64,000 nucleotides of DNA from Pholiota molesta. Its lineage: Eukaryota > Basidiomycota > Agaricomycetes > Agaricales > Strophariaceae. This document shows positions 34,233 through 46,432 of this stretch, piece after piece; the stretch's first letter is position 1; every line of letters begins with the position of its first letter. A model generated the notes under the pieces. It ran no database searches. It saw only the letters and a program-made list of their open reading frames with translations, and was not told where the DNA came from. The translations under genes were made by a program, and so were the position numbers. The DNA lies in the NCBI GenBank assembly GCA_014925825.1, contig JACGCK010000172.1, forward strand, positions 1 through 64,000, given 5' to 3'.

Positions 34233-35232
34233 ATGCCAAAAGTCAGTCAAGAGCGACCTGAGCGCCCCTCTCCAGTGAAAGCGAACCGCAGCATTAGGAT
34301 CAAAACCAAACCTCAAGATGAGATGCCTTCTCTCAGGCTCAGCGCCGAACAGAGCATCAAGAACGAACCTCAAGTCTTAGACTTGGAACCCAGAGACCAT
34401 CAGGTGAGTAATTTAACAACCTTAAGTCGAAATAACGCAGAATTTGACCACCAAACAGGAGATCCCAACTAAGGCGGAAGATACGGGTTCAGAGGAAGTT
34501 CAGCGCGGGGATGAAGGCCAGGAGGATGCCAGAAGGTCTGTTGTCAAGCCGAGGGTCCCGAGCACTTCATAGGGGATGCAGAGGATTCTGAAACAGATTC
34601 GGAGGACGATAATATGGCATTAATCAACGAAATTCATTCCCCAGAATTCGACAATTGGGGCCCACCCATTCGGACTAGTAGTGACTGGCTTCCAAAAAAC
34701 GTAAGTTCAATATACTCTGTTGGATAGTATGTGGGCACTAAAATTATGAGGTTGGCAACTTATCACGCCTGCCATGCCATCTTTCATCTTTTGCAGAGAC
34801 CGGGGCACTATAAGAGATATTGTCGGCATGCTTTTCGCACAGACAATAAAAACCAGTACCATAGTCTCCAATTCTGGGACAAGGATAACGATGACGGGCG
34901 ACCTTACCACTACTGTGACTATGACGGGTACGTCAGCTCTTTACCAGACTTTCAAGATCCAGTTTTAGAATCCTGAACTGACTTCAACAAAATTTGCAGT
35001 AGTATATATTTCCGGAATGCTGATCGGTCAGAATACTACTACAATGCCGCAAATAGGACCTCATGGTTCACCTCTCCTAATGGTATGTTTATTGTTTCAA
35101 ACAACGCAAACATGGAAGGTATGCCGGCCATTTCTGGAGTCAACCATCCATCCTTAGTACTTACACAATGTTCTTTACCTACCTACAGCTGAACGAGCAC
35201 GGTACTGCTTCCCATGTGAGGCTCTGGATTGA
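34233..35232 (+). CDS. Longer relative of the small Gly/Ser/Tyr-rich protein, acidic N-terminal extension
   Basis: The start MPKVSQERPERPSPVKANRS leads to a charged N-terminal region, then after an intron (about 34,404-34,458) an acidic segment (DAEDSETDSEDDNMALINEI) and SPEFDNWGPPIRTSSDWLPK. Later exons give NQYHSLQFWDKDNDDGRPYH and SIYFRNADRSEYYYNAANRT plus SWFTSPNG, which aligns with the last two exons of the 77-aa neighbour (NHY...GSYYYQN...TSPSG). The frame stops at 34,570 after KPRVPSTS, while another frame continues into the acidic segment, so a one-base break near 34,540 is likely. The final exon (to 35232) is tentative. Confidence 0.45.
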
Positions 35233-35927
35233 TAAGTGACTATTCGATATTCAAGCAAGAATTGAACTGTTCCACGGATCTATTCATGCAAATCCTAGAA
35301 CAGACGAACCTTCAAATCTTCCCTCTTCAAATATCATTCGATCATAATGCCGCCAACCGACGGCGACGTAAAAGAAGATGAATATTCTGAGAACTTGAAA
35401 GTACGGACCCTCATTGAAATCTTTTCAAATATAGTCGACCGTTTTATTTCCCTAAGTCTTTGTTATCTTAGTTGATGCATTCGGAAACTGTCGAAGATAG
35501 ATCTAACTACTTAGTCCGCATGATATTCCTGTATGATATCCATCCTAGTATAACTAGACTGATAACATTACTGCTTGCTGTTGAGCCATCTAATAATACT
35601 GGGACAGCTTGCTTGCTCTCTTCCATTCTCCAAACCGATTTCGCCATTCCCGATTCAATAGGCGGAGTATACATAGGTCAAATCCCCATTCGCAATTCCC
35701 ATGATGCTGGCACTATGTCATTTGAGTCCTAATGGAATACTGGCATTCCCGTAGCTGCAGCACGAAAGGGGTATGAACATACCTAACGAAAGGATGCATG
35801 GAGCATGCATTATGGCAGTTAGCTGCCCCATCGTATTCCGCCGCTGTCGAATGTCCAGGCATCGCGCGATTCGGCGTTTGTAGACTGAGATAAGGAGTGA
35901 CGAAGGCTAGATGATAGATTCAAAATC
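35233..35927. other. Intergenic or uncertain small gene
   Basis: A possible two-exon frame, MPPTDGDVKEDEYSENLK (from 35347) joined to the frame at 35472-35732, shows no recognisable feature. I leave it uncalled. Confidence 0.3.
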
Positions 35928-37101
35928 TCAAAGACGTATCGGAGGGTTTAGTGATGCAACGATTTCAATCATCTGCCAGTGCATTGTGCCACTGCCACCG
36001 CTATGTAGGGTGGTGTCAGGCACATGCAGGTAGGTGAGATATATTGATCGTGTGTATTGAAGACTGGAGTGATTAGATGGGTGTGTGTAAAGGAAAGAAG
36101 GCAGCGATGACGAGGACTGGAAAAGGAAGGCTGAATGCGAAACGAGATGCTGGCTGATGTGGGGCTGTGCGTACCCGGTTGACTGGATGCATAGTTCGAT
36201 CCCGTGTTCGACTGGATCAGCTTTCTCCATGCGCGCCGAGCGCTTGGCTATGTCCTTCCAGAGTCGGAAGCTCACAAAATGAAAATTATTTTTGACAATG
36301 GGGAGAAGGTTGTTGCCAGTTGGGATAGCTCCAATCTCTGTTCCATGATAGCCTCGTAGTTAAGCCTTGCAGAAGGACGTAGCATGAGGAAGATCGAATG
36401 GAATCCAAGCCCATGGTATCAGACAGTGGGCAACGGCTGTCCACCAGTGGGAGCGTTGGGGGGCGGCCAGGAGGGAGATAAGTCCGGCCTTTCTGAAGTG
36501 GCGCAGGGCTGTCGGCATTTCGCGTTGTGCATACCGTGCGGCCGGTAACAATTGGCCGGCATATCTTAGCACCAAATCTGAGAAGAGGGTAGAGGCTAAT
36601 TTAGAGCCAATCTACAGACGTCGTGTCTTATCGATGAAGCTGATCACACGGCAATGTACCTGCCCTTCGGCGAACTAAAGGCCCATATCCTCGAGAACTG
36701 AAGAGGAGGGAGTGAAATAAGTCCTAAACAAACCCGAAAAGAAAGGCGGGCCCTTCGAAACCCAACTGCATACAAATTTTCTGGGAACGGGAATGGGGGG
36801 GAGCCTGAGGAGGTGGGGTTTGCGTGGAATCTTGAAAGACAGATTTGGAGCTATCCATCAAGAACATGCATCTAAGAATGATCTCAAACTGATGCATTTG
36901 ACCCTGTTCAGGCACGTTCATTGTCATACCATGTGGATAGGCTGGCGGAGGCTCTGGCCTTGGAGAACATTTGGCGGGGTCGTTTGGCGATAGCAGGCGC
37001 TCTGGTAGGCGGTGGTGGGCTGGAGAGGAGGAGGGGAGGAGGAGTGGCATCTGTGGGTTTACATAAAAGACGATGGGATCACCGATAGGTTGTGAGAACA
37101 T
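35928..37101 (-). CDS. Doubtful hypothetical protein gene
   Basis: Minus-strand pieces look protein-like in composition. From the 5' end they are IVFYVNPQMPLLLP with a Pro-rich linker (CSPRPEPPPAYPHG), MHQFEIILRCMFLMDSSKSV, IGSKLASTLFSDLVLRYAGQ with LLPAARYAQREMPTALRHF, and NNFHFVSFRLWKDIAKRSAR with MEKADPVEHGIELC. Plausible introns separate them (one around 36,610-36,658), but at least one frame change is needed near 36,670 and another near 36,340. No family is recognised. It would be divergent from the GATA gene and share its upstream region. Treat as a hypothesis. Confidence 0.3.
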
Positions 37102-37143
37102 GCGGCTTTGGCAAGGAATGACCCGATATGGTGGTAATATTTC

Positions 37144-40100
37144 AATTCACACTCCGCCCTGCGAGATCCAGACAGGCAGAGGCCGCCAGCATTCTCCTCC
37201 TCCCCCCATCACCACTCCCGTTCTCCACCGTCCGTCGCTGTCCCCAGCAGCCCCGTTGTGCATCCAGCACTGTCTAGGAGACGCACAGCCCGCCCCCACG
37301 CCCCCAGGACACGTATCTCGGCGCTCAAGATCCGTCGTCATCGGGAGATAGAACTGACAGACCAGATTCAAAAACAAGGCCTCTTCTGATCTCAATCTCT
37401 CGTCAGGCCGATCCTCGTCTCCCATGACTTCCACACACCATCATCACGCCAAATATTCTCTCCCCCACCGCCTCAGAATTCGCAAAATGACTACCTGCGC
37501 CTCCCCTCGCTGAAGGACCTCAATTTTCAGTATGCCTCGCCACAGAACGGGACACGAGCCCAACCTCAGCAAAATGTGACGTCTGAACCGCAGCCACAGC
37601 AGCAAGAACACTCGTCCGTTCCTCGCCATGTGTCGGCATGGGGTCGTTCCCAAAATTCGTCGTCATCGAATCCATCGACCAATTCGCATCCTCATCAACA
37701 GCATACTCCGCCGTTGTCGGCGGGTGCGCACGAAATATCTGCACCTAAAGTAGAATATCCCTCAAACATGACAATGGTGGCTATGTCCATCCTGGCGTTC
37801 CATTGTCTGCCCAGGTTACCCCGGTTCCAGGTTCGGTCAATATCGGTACCCTTCGTAATGAAGAGGCGCCGCATTCTCCAAACCACCAAAACGCCCTCGG
37901 ACAACCTCGACAAATATGGGCACATCTCGTGATGTCCGCGCATCTCATGCGAGTCCTTCTAAAGTTTATTTTTTACCGCATAATTTACTTACCACCCGTC
38001 GGCTTACAGCAGACATCCTATCCACCTCCGCAATATGCGTCTTACCCACCCGTGTCCCAGCAGCCACCAGCGTCCAATCCCTATCATCAAATTCCCTCTG
38101 GTATGCCAGGCCCACCCACTCATCAGGCTCAGCAGGCCCCTCCTCCACCCACCCATGAACAAATGCACCAGCAGACTGTTCCGGTCGCGAACCATCCAAA
38201 CTATGCAACTTATTCCCAATACATGCAGACGCGTGCACCTCCTCCCCTCCTCCATTATGCACCAACAACATCATCAATCAACCCGTATCCCTCACCTGGA
38301 CCGCCTCCATCTGCTCCTCCCCCGCAAGGCCCATGGGCGCAGCAAGCGCACCCACCACCGCCTCCCCCAACCCAACACGCGCATCATCATCAACAACAAC
38401 AGCCTCCCCAACCACCTCCCCAGCAACCACATCATGTTCACCCATCACAACTTCATCACCAACCTCCGCCTCTGCAACAGCAAGCGCCGATGCCATCAAA
38501 TGCGCCACCTCAGCCTGCTTATATGGTTCCACAGCATCATATGCAGCAGCAGCCATTACCACAGCAAGCGCCTCCGCCTCACATCAGCCTCAACATGCTC
38601 CTCAGCCTCCACAGCATCAGCCTCAATACCAACAGCCTGCGCAACAGATGCCTTTTGCGATGGCGCGAACAACGCCTATTGTGCCGACCAATGTTGATGC
38701 CCGTCCACCGTATGCGCCTGCTGAGCCTGAGAGAATACCCGTAGCTCGGAATGACACGATGGCCGAGGTGAGAATCCCGTATCGTCGTGCTTTTGGTTAT
38801 AGTACTTACACGCACCCAGATTAACCAACATTGCTCCATTCTCTATCACTTTGCTAGCAGATATGGTGCGTTTTTATTTATTTTTATCTAAACCTCGGTT
38901 ATGTTCCATCGTTATGCGTCTTTGTCGGGGAAGAAATCTGACCATGTTCCCTTTTTCTTCGCGGATTGCGCAGCTCAAATGCCACATGCCCAACCTAGCC
39001 CAAACGAACTGGAAGAGATGTCGCAGAGAGCACAAACGGTTGTGCGGCTGCTCGAAGATCTGAACCGCATGTATCTACCCGAGGCGGAGCAGAACAGAGA
39101 CACAGGTCTGCCGACGACAGTTGGTGTTCCCATGCAGGTTTCTCCCGAGGATCCTCGTCCACCTAAAAGGCCTTGGGAGGACATCTCGCAGGATGATAAC
39201 GCTGCACCAGTATCTGCGAATACGTCTTTCGAAGTATGTGTTACAGTTCTTCATATTTTACACTCGAATATTGATGGCTGTGAATGATTAGCAGCAACAA
39301 CACCAGCAGCAACAACAGCAACAGCCGCAATATTCGACTACCGAATCGAACAAGCCCCAGTCGACCCTGGCTGAGCAGGACATGGAACTCATCCGCAATA
39401 AACGTGCTACGAGTACCGCAGGCACTAACGGCCCAGCGGGTCAGCCGAAAAGTAAATACAGGAACGAAGTGTGAGTACTTGTCGACTTGTTCCTCCTCTC
39501 CTTTCTTTCGTTTTAAATTTTGTTTGTCGTACTTTTCATTATTTTCGTGGCTGAACTCAATCCGCGTTTTTCGTTTCAACAGCGGGCAACACCTCCTGGT
39601 AAATGCCACTCCTGCAATATCAGGGAAACCCCCGAATGGCGCCGTGGACCCGATGGCGCAAGGACGCTCTGTAATGCTTGTGGCCTTCGTAAGTTTTCCA
39701 CCCTCTATCACGTTTGATATTTTTTCAATCTTTCAAATATCCTATTCGGAATATAGACTACGCAAAACTCATGCGCAAGAGGGACAAGAGCGCGAACGGG
39801 GATGCACCTCAGATTGATCTGGAGACGTTGCGTGCGTCGGCGCGGGCGGCAGATATCGCAGACAAAGCGACACGCTCGACGAAGCCTTCCTCCTCGCGCT
39901 CGCACCAGCAGTCTGAGCCCGCGTCTCCCATGGACACCAAGGCGCAGATACTGCAACATCACCAGAGCTCCTTCCAATTGATGGCGCCGCCCCCTCCGCA
40001 AGAGCAGCAGAGCTCTGCGATGGCTGTGGATAACACTACCCATAACAGTAACAACAATGGCAGTAGCAGTAGTGGGTCGAGGAGTGCCGCGCAGCCGCCT

Positions 40101-40268
40101 CCGCCGCAGCATGCGCACCAGAATAGCATGTCGCTGCCTGGAGGAGTCCCTCCCCCTCCATGGGCAACACCCTCGTCGTCGACTTCGAGGGTATATAGCC
40201 ACGCGCCGACCGATCATTTACAGCCCCAGTCGTTCATGCGGAGCTCACAACATGCTCCGTCGCGATGA
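37144..40268 (+). CDS. GATA-type zinc-finger transcription factor
   Basis: The zinc finger (about 39,582-39,690, continuing after an intron) reads CHSC-X18-CNAC with [10 protein letters not shown] between and [13 protein letters not shown] after it. It is a type IVb finger with an 18-residue loop, as in White Collar and plant GATA factors, not the 17-residue AreA type. Upstream are [15 protein letters not shown], long Pro/Gln/His-rich stretches (38,000-38,650), [20 protein letters not shown] and a helix ([20 protein letters not shown]). The C-terminus is Gln/Ser/Pro-rich. No PAS domain is visible, so it is not an obvious WC-1/WC-2; a developmental GATA factor like mushroom Gat1 is possible. 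Frame breaks occur near 37,760 and 38,580 and probably in the C-rich 5' part, so the start is unresolved (37.1-37.46 kb). Confidence 0.75.
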
Positions 40269-42197
40269 GCCATGCCCTGTGCTTGTACGCTTGCGCATTT
40301 ACTAGAAGGTTTGCTTGGCTTGTGTTATCCCTGTTCTAGTTTATGATAATGTGCGATTTGCTGCAACCTGTCCGTCCAACTTCGTAAAACCTCCCTTTTT
40401 CATCCATTCTGATGTTCTTGCATGCATCTTTCCTGATTTCATTATCCGACCCAGCATAACATGTAATGACTCTGGTGATATGTTTTACCTAGAGATGTTC
40501 TACTACTTGAACTTTGATATCCTGCTTCCTGTCCTATTCCAAGCTCGTATCCATATCCTCCTCCGTCCATTCACTCATCCACCTACCTGTTTCACTGTTC
40601 ATCCACCGTTCATTCATAATCTTGCATTTGTAATCCTACTAACTTATGTGCGTGTCTTGCTCCATCTTTCATCCAAGTAGTCATTCGATCAATCATTTCC
40701 CTTTGCTCTACACTACCTCACTGCTACATTCATACATTGCATCGCCCACTTCATAACTTTCACTCAATGATGCCACCTCGTTTTAATACAACCGTTCAGT
40801 TAACAATTATGCTGTTATTAGCATAAAATTCTTTCATACTCCACTGTTTACACTCAATTTTGAATTCACATTTTCTGTAATACGATCCCCGGAAGTCCGT
40901 GGACGAAATGGACACCCAATGGTTGATACAATGTACTTAAACTCGTATTTATCATTGAAACCGGCAATCCTTCGTTTAGTCCTAGAGTATCGGCTATTGA
41001 CTCAACAGTTCTGGGTACTTACATTACACGAAATTATTATGTTACAATGATATCAATGACCATGGCCGCGACTTGGGAGCCTCCATTGGCGAGTTCTTTG
41101 ATCCTGACCATGTATAGTAACCAGTGTGTCGATTAGTGACATCGGGCGCGCACCTGAGTGTACAGTGTACACACACAGATGAATCATGAGGGGATGAATG
41201 CCGTCACCCACCGCGTGCAAGAGGTGATTGAATGTAAGTAAGATGAGGCAGATGATCAGATTTCTGAAATCGTCCCGAGTCCCAAGACTGCCACGATGAT
41301 CCATCGAGGGGATCCGCGATCGTCGTTGTATCGGCTAGGGTAGATGATTACTGAGATCATATCGAACGAAATTAGATGTCACTGTCCAAGCGATAGATCC
41401 AGCTGATCACACCAGCTGTGCATGTTGGACATAACAAGGACGAGGACAAAAGCATATGCGCATATATTTCATGCAGATAATAAGTACTTTCGACATATGT
41501 ACTTAGGTGTCGCAAACAGGCTGCTGCCAGAGACCGCCTCACTTCTCAGCCAACCTCAGTTATGATGTTCTCTCGGCTGAGGCCCGAACCGCCCGCTCAA
41601 CAAGTATTATTAGTACAGCTGATAAGGGTTCGGATAAGCATGAAGCATGAATGTATGTACACAAATAATATTTGACATACGGATCCTGAGGCCTGATTCT
41701 CGATGATTCTCCGTTCAACTCCAGATTGGAATCACTCACTGTTAGCGTTGGGATTCTTCATCAGTTAAATAAGAACACGCGCGCTATAAAGGTCGTAAGT
41801 AGAGTGTACGCATGTTGCTTTTCTACTCCATCGGCCAGGTCTGGGTTATTTTTATTACAGATCCCATATGTGCCCCCCAAAGCTGTTCCACAGTTCCCTA
41901 TAATATGGGATAAGTGCTAGCAGCGAGCAGCGACATGAGATATAATAGCTGTTTGAACATTGTTCGATCAAGCAGGGAAATAATGATTTCAGGAAGGATC
42001 TCAAAATCTCAACATCAGTGCGAAATGCTTCTGACCGACATGTCAAAATTTTCAAAAACTTATTCGCAGGTGTCTGAGCTATTCGTACACATCTACGACT
42101 ACAATCACCCGATACCAATTTGTGTGCCGTGGCGAGGATGTCCTGGCGCCGGTAGGATCGCGCCATTCCCAGCAATCCCCTTTTGCAGCCTTGAGAA
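40269..42197. other. Long gene-free region after the GATA gene
   Basis: 40,269-40,860 is C/T-biased on the plus strand, like the tract at 11.8-13.3 kb, and probably includes the GATA 3' UTR. 40,860-42,197 has only short frames with no features. I see no RNA gene. Confidence 0.4.
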
Positions 42198-43859
42198 TCA
42201 GTCGTTATAGCGTGCCTTGCCTACTCTCGGCTTCGTGTTCAACTCCACCTTAACGCCTTGCTGCTTCCAGATTTCTAATTGTCTGTCTTTAGCTTCTTTT
42301 CCTGTCTCGAGCTCATAATCCTCGACTGAAGTCGGTTTCTCCCCATGAGGAGTGGCGCGTAAGGCATGACGCGTCGCTGGCCAGAAATCGAAGGTCGCAG
42401 AATGAGTAGTCACCTAGATAGAGAAAAGTGATAAACAGGTGGAATTTATTGTCTGACGGACAAGCTTACCCTGTTGTCCCAGAAGGCAATGGAATTAGTC
42501 TCCCATTTGAAGCGCACTTGATGATCAGGGTTCTCGCTGATTTGACGGAAAAGGAAGTTGAGGATGGCATCCGATTCAGCTTTAGGAACGCCAACGATAC
42601 GGCGGGTGAAGCCTAGGAAGAAATTCGAACATCAAAGTCGGAAACATCTTCATACCAAAATAAGTACATACCGTGGTTGATGTAGACGCTTTTCCAGCCC
42701 GTCACAGGGTGGACGCGGACCACTGGGTGGATTGTCTCAATTTCCTGTCGGCGAACGGGAAGGCCTGCCGCTCTGTTTCCATCTGCCTGGAAGGTTGCAC
42801 TATGCACCGCTGTGAGGCCCTCCAAATAGGTCTGGAATCCTGGGCTCAAAGACGAATACAGTGCATATCTTTCGGTGATCTCGTTAGCATTAGGTATCTC
42901 GACTCTGTGCGAGGGAGTCCATACCCTGAACTCCAAAGGGTATCACCCCCGACTTCAGGAGTTGTGATAACCTTCAGGGAAGTGGTACTGGGAGGTTGGA
43001 GCTCATACGACACCTATGTAATAAATTAAACTGGTGATTTATTTACTAGAAATGATATAAAACATACATCGGAATGCCATAGTTCAAGCTTTGAAAAAGC
43101 AGTCGGGTCAGGTCGTCGGCTTCCGTCATTATAAACGACTAAGCGATAGCGGATTTAAGAAGGCATGACCAAAGACACAAAGATATCGACTTACCGTGGA
43201 CCTCTTCGAGCCCATTTCGGGGAATCGGAGTGGTAGCATGTTTGTGGAGAGGACCGAAGTGGCGGGCCAGGTCAAGTTGTTGGTTTATGTCAATTTCTTG
43301 ATCACGGAAAACTGCAAGCAAATAATGTAAGTATTGGGAACTTCAGTCGAGGAGAAGCACGTACATACAACGCCTCTTTCAGCAACGAGGAGGGCACTGA
43401 GGATGGGAAAAAACACCTGAATATCTTAGGGGAAGTTAGGGAGAAATTAAAGAACTCACAGTTCATCCTTTTGAGCATCAGTAAGTTGACGCAAATCAAT
43501 TCCCTCGATTTCTGTTCCAATTGAGGGGGTCAGATGTTTGACCTTGGAAGCAGCACCAAAGAGGTTTGCTTTTGACGAGTCGGCAAATAATCCGCGGTCA
43601 ACAACTTTCACCTCATGTAAGGGCTCCCAAGAGACGTCTGGGAAGTAGGGCTACAGTAAAAAATTAGAATGAAGCATAATCAGAAGTAAATCGATGGTGA
43701 ATAATCTACCTTGAACTCTGCATATTTGTATGATTCATCTCCGTCGTCGGCGCTAGGGGGCGAATAGAATGGGTTGAAGACCTTTTCTGCCTGCACAGTG
43801 GGCTTCACTGGAGTAGGGTTTTCTTTGACGATGTCTGTGGAAGTTGCGACTGGGGCCAT
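42198..43859 (-). CDS. TauD/TfdA-type Fe(II)/2-oxoglutarate dioxygenase
   Basis: The start MAPVATSTDIVKENPTPVKP is at 43859 (an in-frame ATG at 43892 is possible). Conserved pieces in order: GTEIEGIDLRQLTDAQKDEL, GVVVFRDQEIDINQQLDLAR, HFGPLHKHATTPIPRNGLEE, LELWHSDVSYE with the iron-binding H-X-D, GGDTLWSSGYALYSSLSP, VHPVTGWKSVYINHGFTRRI, and SIAFWDNRVTTHSATFDFWP, which supplies the distal His, followed by RHALRAT with the Arg that binds 2-oxoglutarate. This matches taurine/sulfonate dioxygenases (TauD; yeast JLP1), which release sulfite for sulfur supply. It has five or more introns, all in frame. There is no targeting signal, so it is cytosolic. Confidence 0.88.
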
Positions 43860-44339
43860 GAGTGAAAGAGGATGAGTGCGTGGGTATTGCAAGTCTCTTG
43901 ACTTATATACGATTAAATGCTGAGATATTCATATGCATCGGTCTGTCATAACCTCATGAGAAATGGCGGCATACTCTAGATCTTTGCGTGGATTTGACGT
44001 GAAGAGTCGCCAAATAGCCTGGAAATGACGCGATTGATAACGTGATTTGATTTGGCGTGACGAAGAGCAACATTTTCGACATACTTATGTGCGAGTTCCC
44101 ATATGTATACAGGCCTATGCAGGCCCATTGCAAAGTGGGTGACCTAAATGGCCAGCTTTTGCATATATCTTATCGTTCAAGTGAATATGACTATCAAGAC
44201 ACGATGCGTGATGAACGGGATGTATGGCGCTAGAAAAATGGCTCCTCACCTAGTAATTTCTTTACATTGAAGAACATGCAATGTATGCGCCAAGCGATCG
44301 TTGCTTGCCATCAGACTCAGAGAGTTGAAACGAAGCCCT
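43860..44339. other. Intergenic between two minus-strand genes
   Basis: No gene. It carries the dioxygenase promoter, with a ACTTATATA element near 43,900, and the 3' end of the RAD51D-like gene. Confidence 0.4.
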
Positions 44340-45503
44340 TCACGCGGGATAAATCGCATGTTGGTCAATGCGAAAGGTAATAGTATTGCCAGTGGGCTAC
44401 GTATGAATTAGATATATTCGTACAAACATTCATGAAAGGTACATACCACGGAACGCGATCTAAGTATTGTCAAAGAGTACGAAGGCGGGGCGTCTGTATG
44501 ATCGTTATCAAGCTTTGCTTGCAACCACAAAGTGGTGTCAGTCATCAAAGCGAAGGAGGGGCCAAGGGCAGGCTTTCTTTCGAAGGTGTCAGGACCTTGG
44601 CTTGCAGTACCATTGATGACCTTGAGCTTCCAGTTAGCATTGAGTGACCAGTTAACATTTATGGCGGTACTCACAATGACGGTGGTCGCTAAAGTTTGAG
44701 AAAAAGCTTGTAATTGGCGCATAAAATCAATCATAATGGCATGCCCTTGGGCAGAGACTGCACTAAGCAATGGACCGAGAAGAGGTGTAATTGTATCAAT
44801 CACAAAAAATTGAATATGGGACTAAATCAATATCAATTGGACGGCGTTAATGCGATATAACAAGAGACTTACAATGTCTCGTTCTAAAAAATCATTAAGC
44901 AATTCTTGCACAGCTTCGATTTCGAAAGCTAATGTCACTTGAAGCCGTTCAAGGATAGAAGTCGAGAGTTGCTTGGCGTTTAAAATCTGGACTGTACGCT
45001 CTGGTGAGAAATTCCCCGTCGTATCGATCCATAAGGCGTGTGCAGCAGGGTTTAATGCCAAGTGATGTAAAAGTAGGTTTAAAGCTACAGTCTGGATAAA
45101 GTTCAGGTTATCGTGCAGCATGGTATACACTCCACCTGGACTAGCGTACAGATTTGCCAGAACCTTTGTCCCCCGACAATTCTATTACCCGTCGACCGTC
45201 TAAGCCACAGAGAAAAGTGTCAAGCACTCTGTTCCCAGTGTGGAGTCCCGAATTCTTGTTTCGTGCCTGTTCCTCGAGCAAAAGAAGTTCATATCCAGAC
45301 ATGCTTGAAGCTGCACCCATCTCCGCAGCAAGGGCTGTGTAATCTGCCAGTTCTTCCAAGGTAGCCGTCCCAGCTGGTAAACGCTTAAAAATATCGAGAG
45401 TTGACGCTGAGAAGAGCAAGTCAACGTCTGTTCGAATTCCTTGAGCTTCTAGGCATGCTAGCACAGTCGCTGGAATAGATGGTGCCAAATTAGATAGTCG
45501 CAT
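44340..45503 (-). CDS. RAD51D: RAD51 paralogue, RAD51D-like
   Basis: The start MRLSNLAPSIPATVLACLEA and the following helices match the small N-terminal domain of RAD51D. Next come GLHTGNRVLDTFLCGLDGRR and VIELSGDKGSGKS (Walker A), HALWIDTTGNFSPERTVQIL, a helix with LNDFLERDI, IQFFVIDTITPLLGPLLSAV (Walker B), HAIMIDFMRQLQAFSQTLAT with TVIVVNG, and the last exon, PTGNTITFRIDQHAIYPA. RAD51 paralogues help RAD51 load on single-stranded DNA during homologous recombination and support replication forks. All junctions seen keep the frame. XRCC2 and DMC1 fit less well because of the N-terminal domain and the ITPLLGP-like Walker B. Confidence 0.78.
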
Positions 45504-46432
45504 CTCCAGATGTCAGAGTATGGACCAATATTGGATGCGCCACGTCGGCAACACGTCGCAACACTATTTGTATACGATTGAAGAGAGAAAAATTGCAAGT
45601 ATTGAAGGACAAGCCACCGCCAAGGTTTGGCAGAGCAAGATTTGGCAAAGGGACAAAAACCAAACAACATCGTGACCTCAGAGAAGACTTGAAATTCAAA
45701 TATGTCTACCAATTAAAGTTAGTACTTATCATCACCTTCCTGTTCTCCGAATACTCCGCCGTGCATCTATGAAGTGCTGGGCCTGAGGCCTAAGAGCTTT
45801 GGATAGCTCATTGCTTCGTTCTGACGGTACAGGTAGCATTACGGCTTCTCTGAAAGAAACAGGGCACTGAGCTTCGTATATGGTGGGTGGAACGTACCGA
45901 CGTACACTCTTGTCTCGCTATTTTAGCTCTGTTCTCGAGGTCCAGCAACTCATTTCTGGGATAAATTTACCTGCGGAGATCTGCGCACAATTTATCTATG
46001 GTGAAACTAGTGCAGCATATGCTTCCTATGAATGGTCACAGGCGAAAACGAACAATGTGGACCGCGGCATGTATCCCGAGAAGACATGCGTTGTGCACTA
46101 TTTTTCCGGGTCTTACCTGATCCTGTCCCGCTACGTCTCGCTACGTTCCCTCTCCTCGGAGTCTCTACGAATTGTTTTCTATTATAGGGAATCGGTGACA
46201 CGAGTCCTTGTCAGCTGGGAGAATGCTGAACACTTCTATACTCGGATCGTATTGGACTGATCTGATGCTATAGGCCAGAAAACCGAAATAATCGATTAAT
46301 CTACTATACAAAGTTAACCTTCTGCGTCACTATGGTCCTCATGAAGAGATGTTTGGAATTCGACTCTGGTACCGCCGTCAGGTATAAAGCCCCCTTGGAT
46401 CCATGGCACATCTTCAGCTCCACCGAACTAAA
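45504..46432. other. Divergent intergenic region
   Basis: It lies between the starts of the RAD51D-like gene (minus) and the GH79 gene (plus). A 126-codon plus frame at 45880-46260 has no recognisable feature. Promoters for both genes are expected; GTATAAAGCC at about 46,381-46,390 is a TATA-like site about 50 bp before the GH79 start. Confidence 0.4.

Noticed and set aside
38004..38562. Minus-strand frames opposite the Pro/Gln/His-rich part of the GATA gene
   Set aside because: Antisense shadows of the low-complexity coding sequence.
45880..46260. 126-codon plus-strand frame between RAD51D-like and GH79 genes
   Set aside because: No recognisable domain or intron structure; lies where two promoters are expected.
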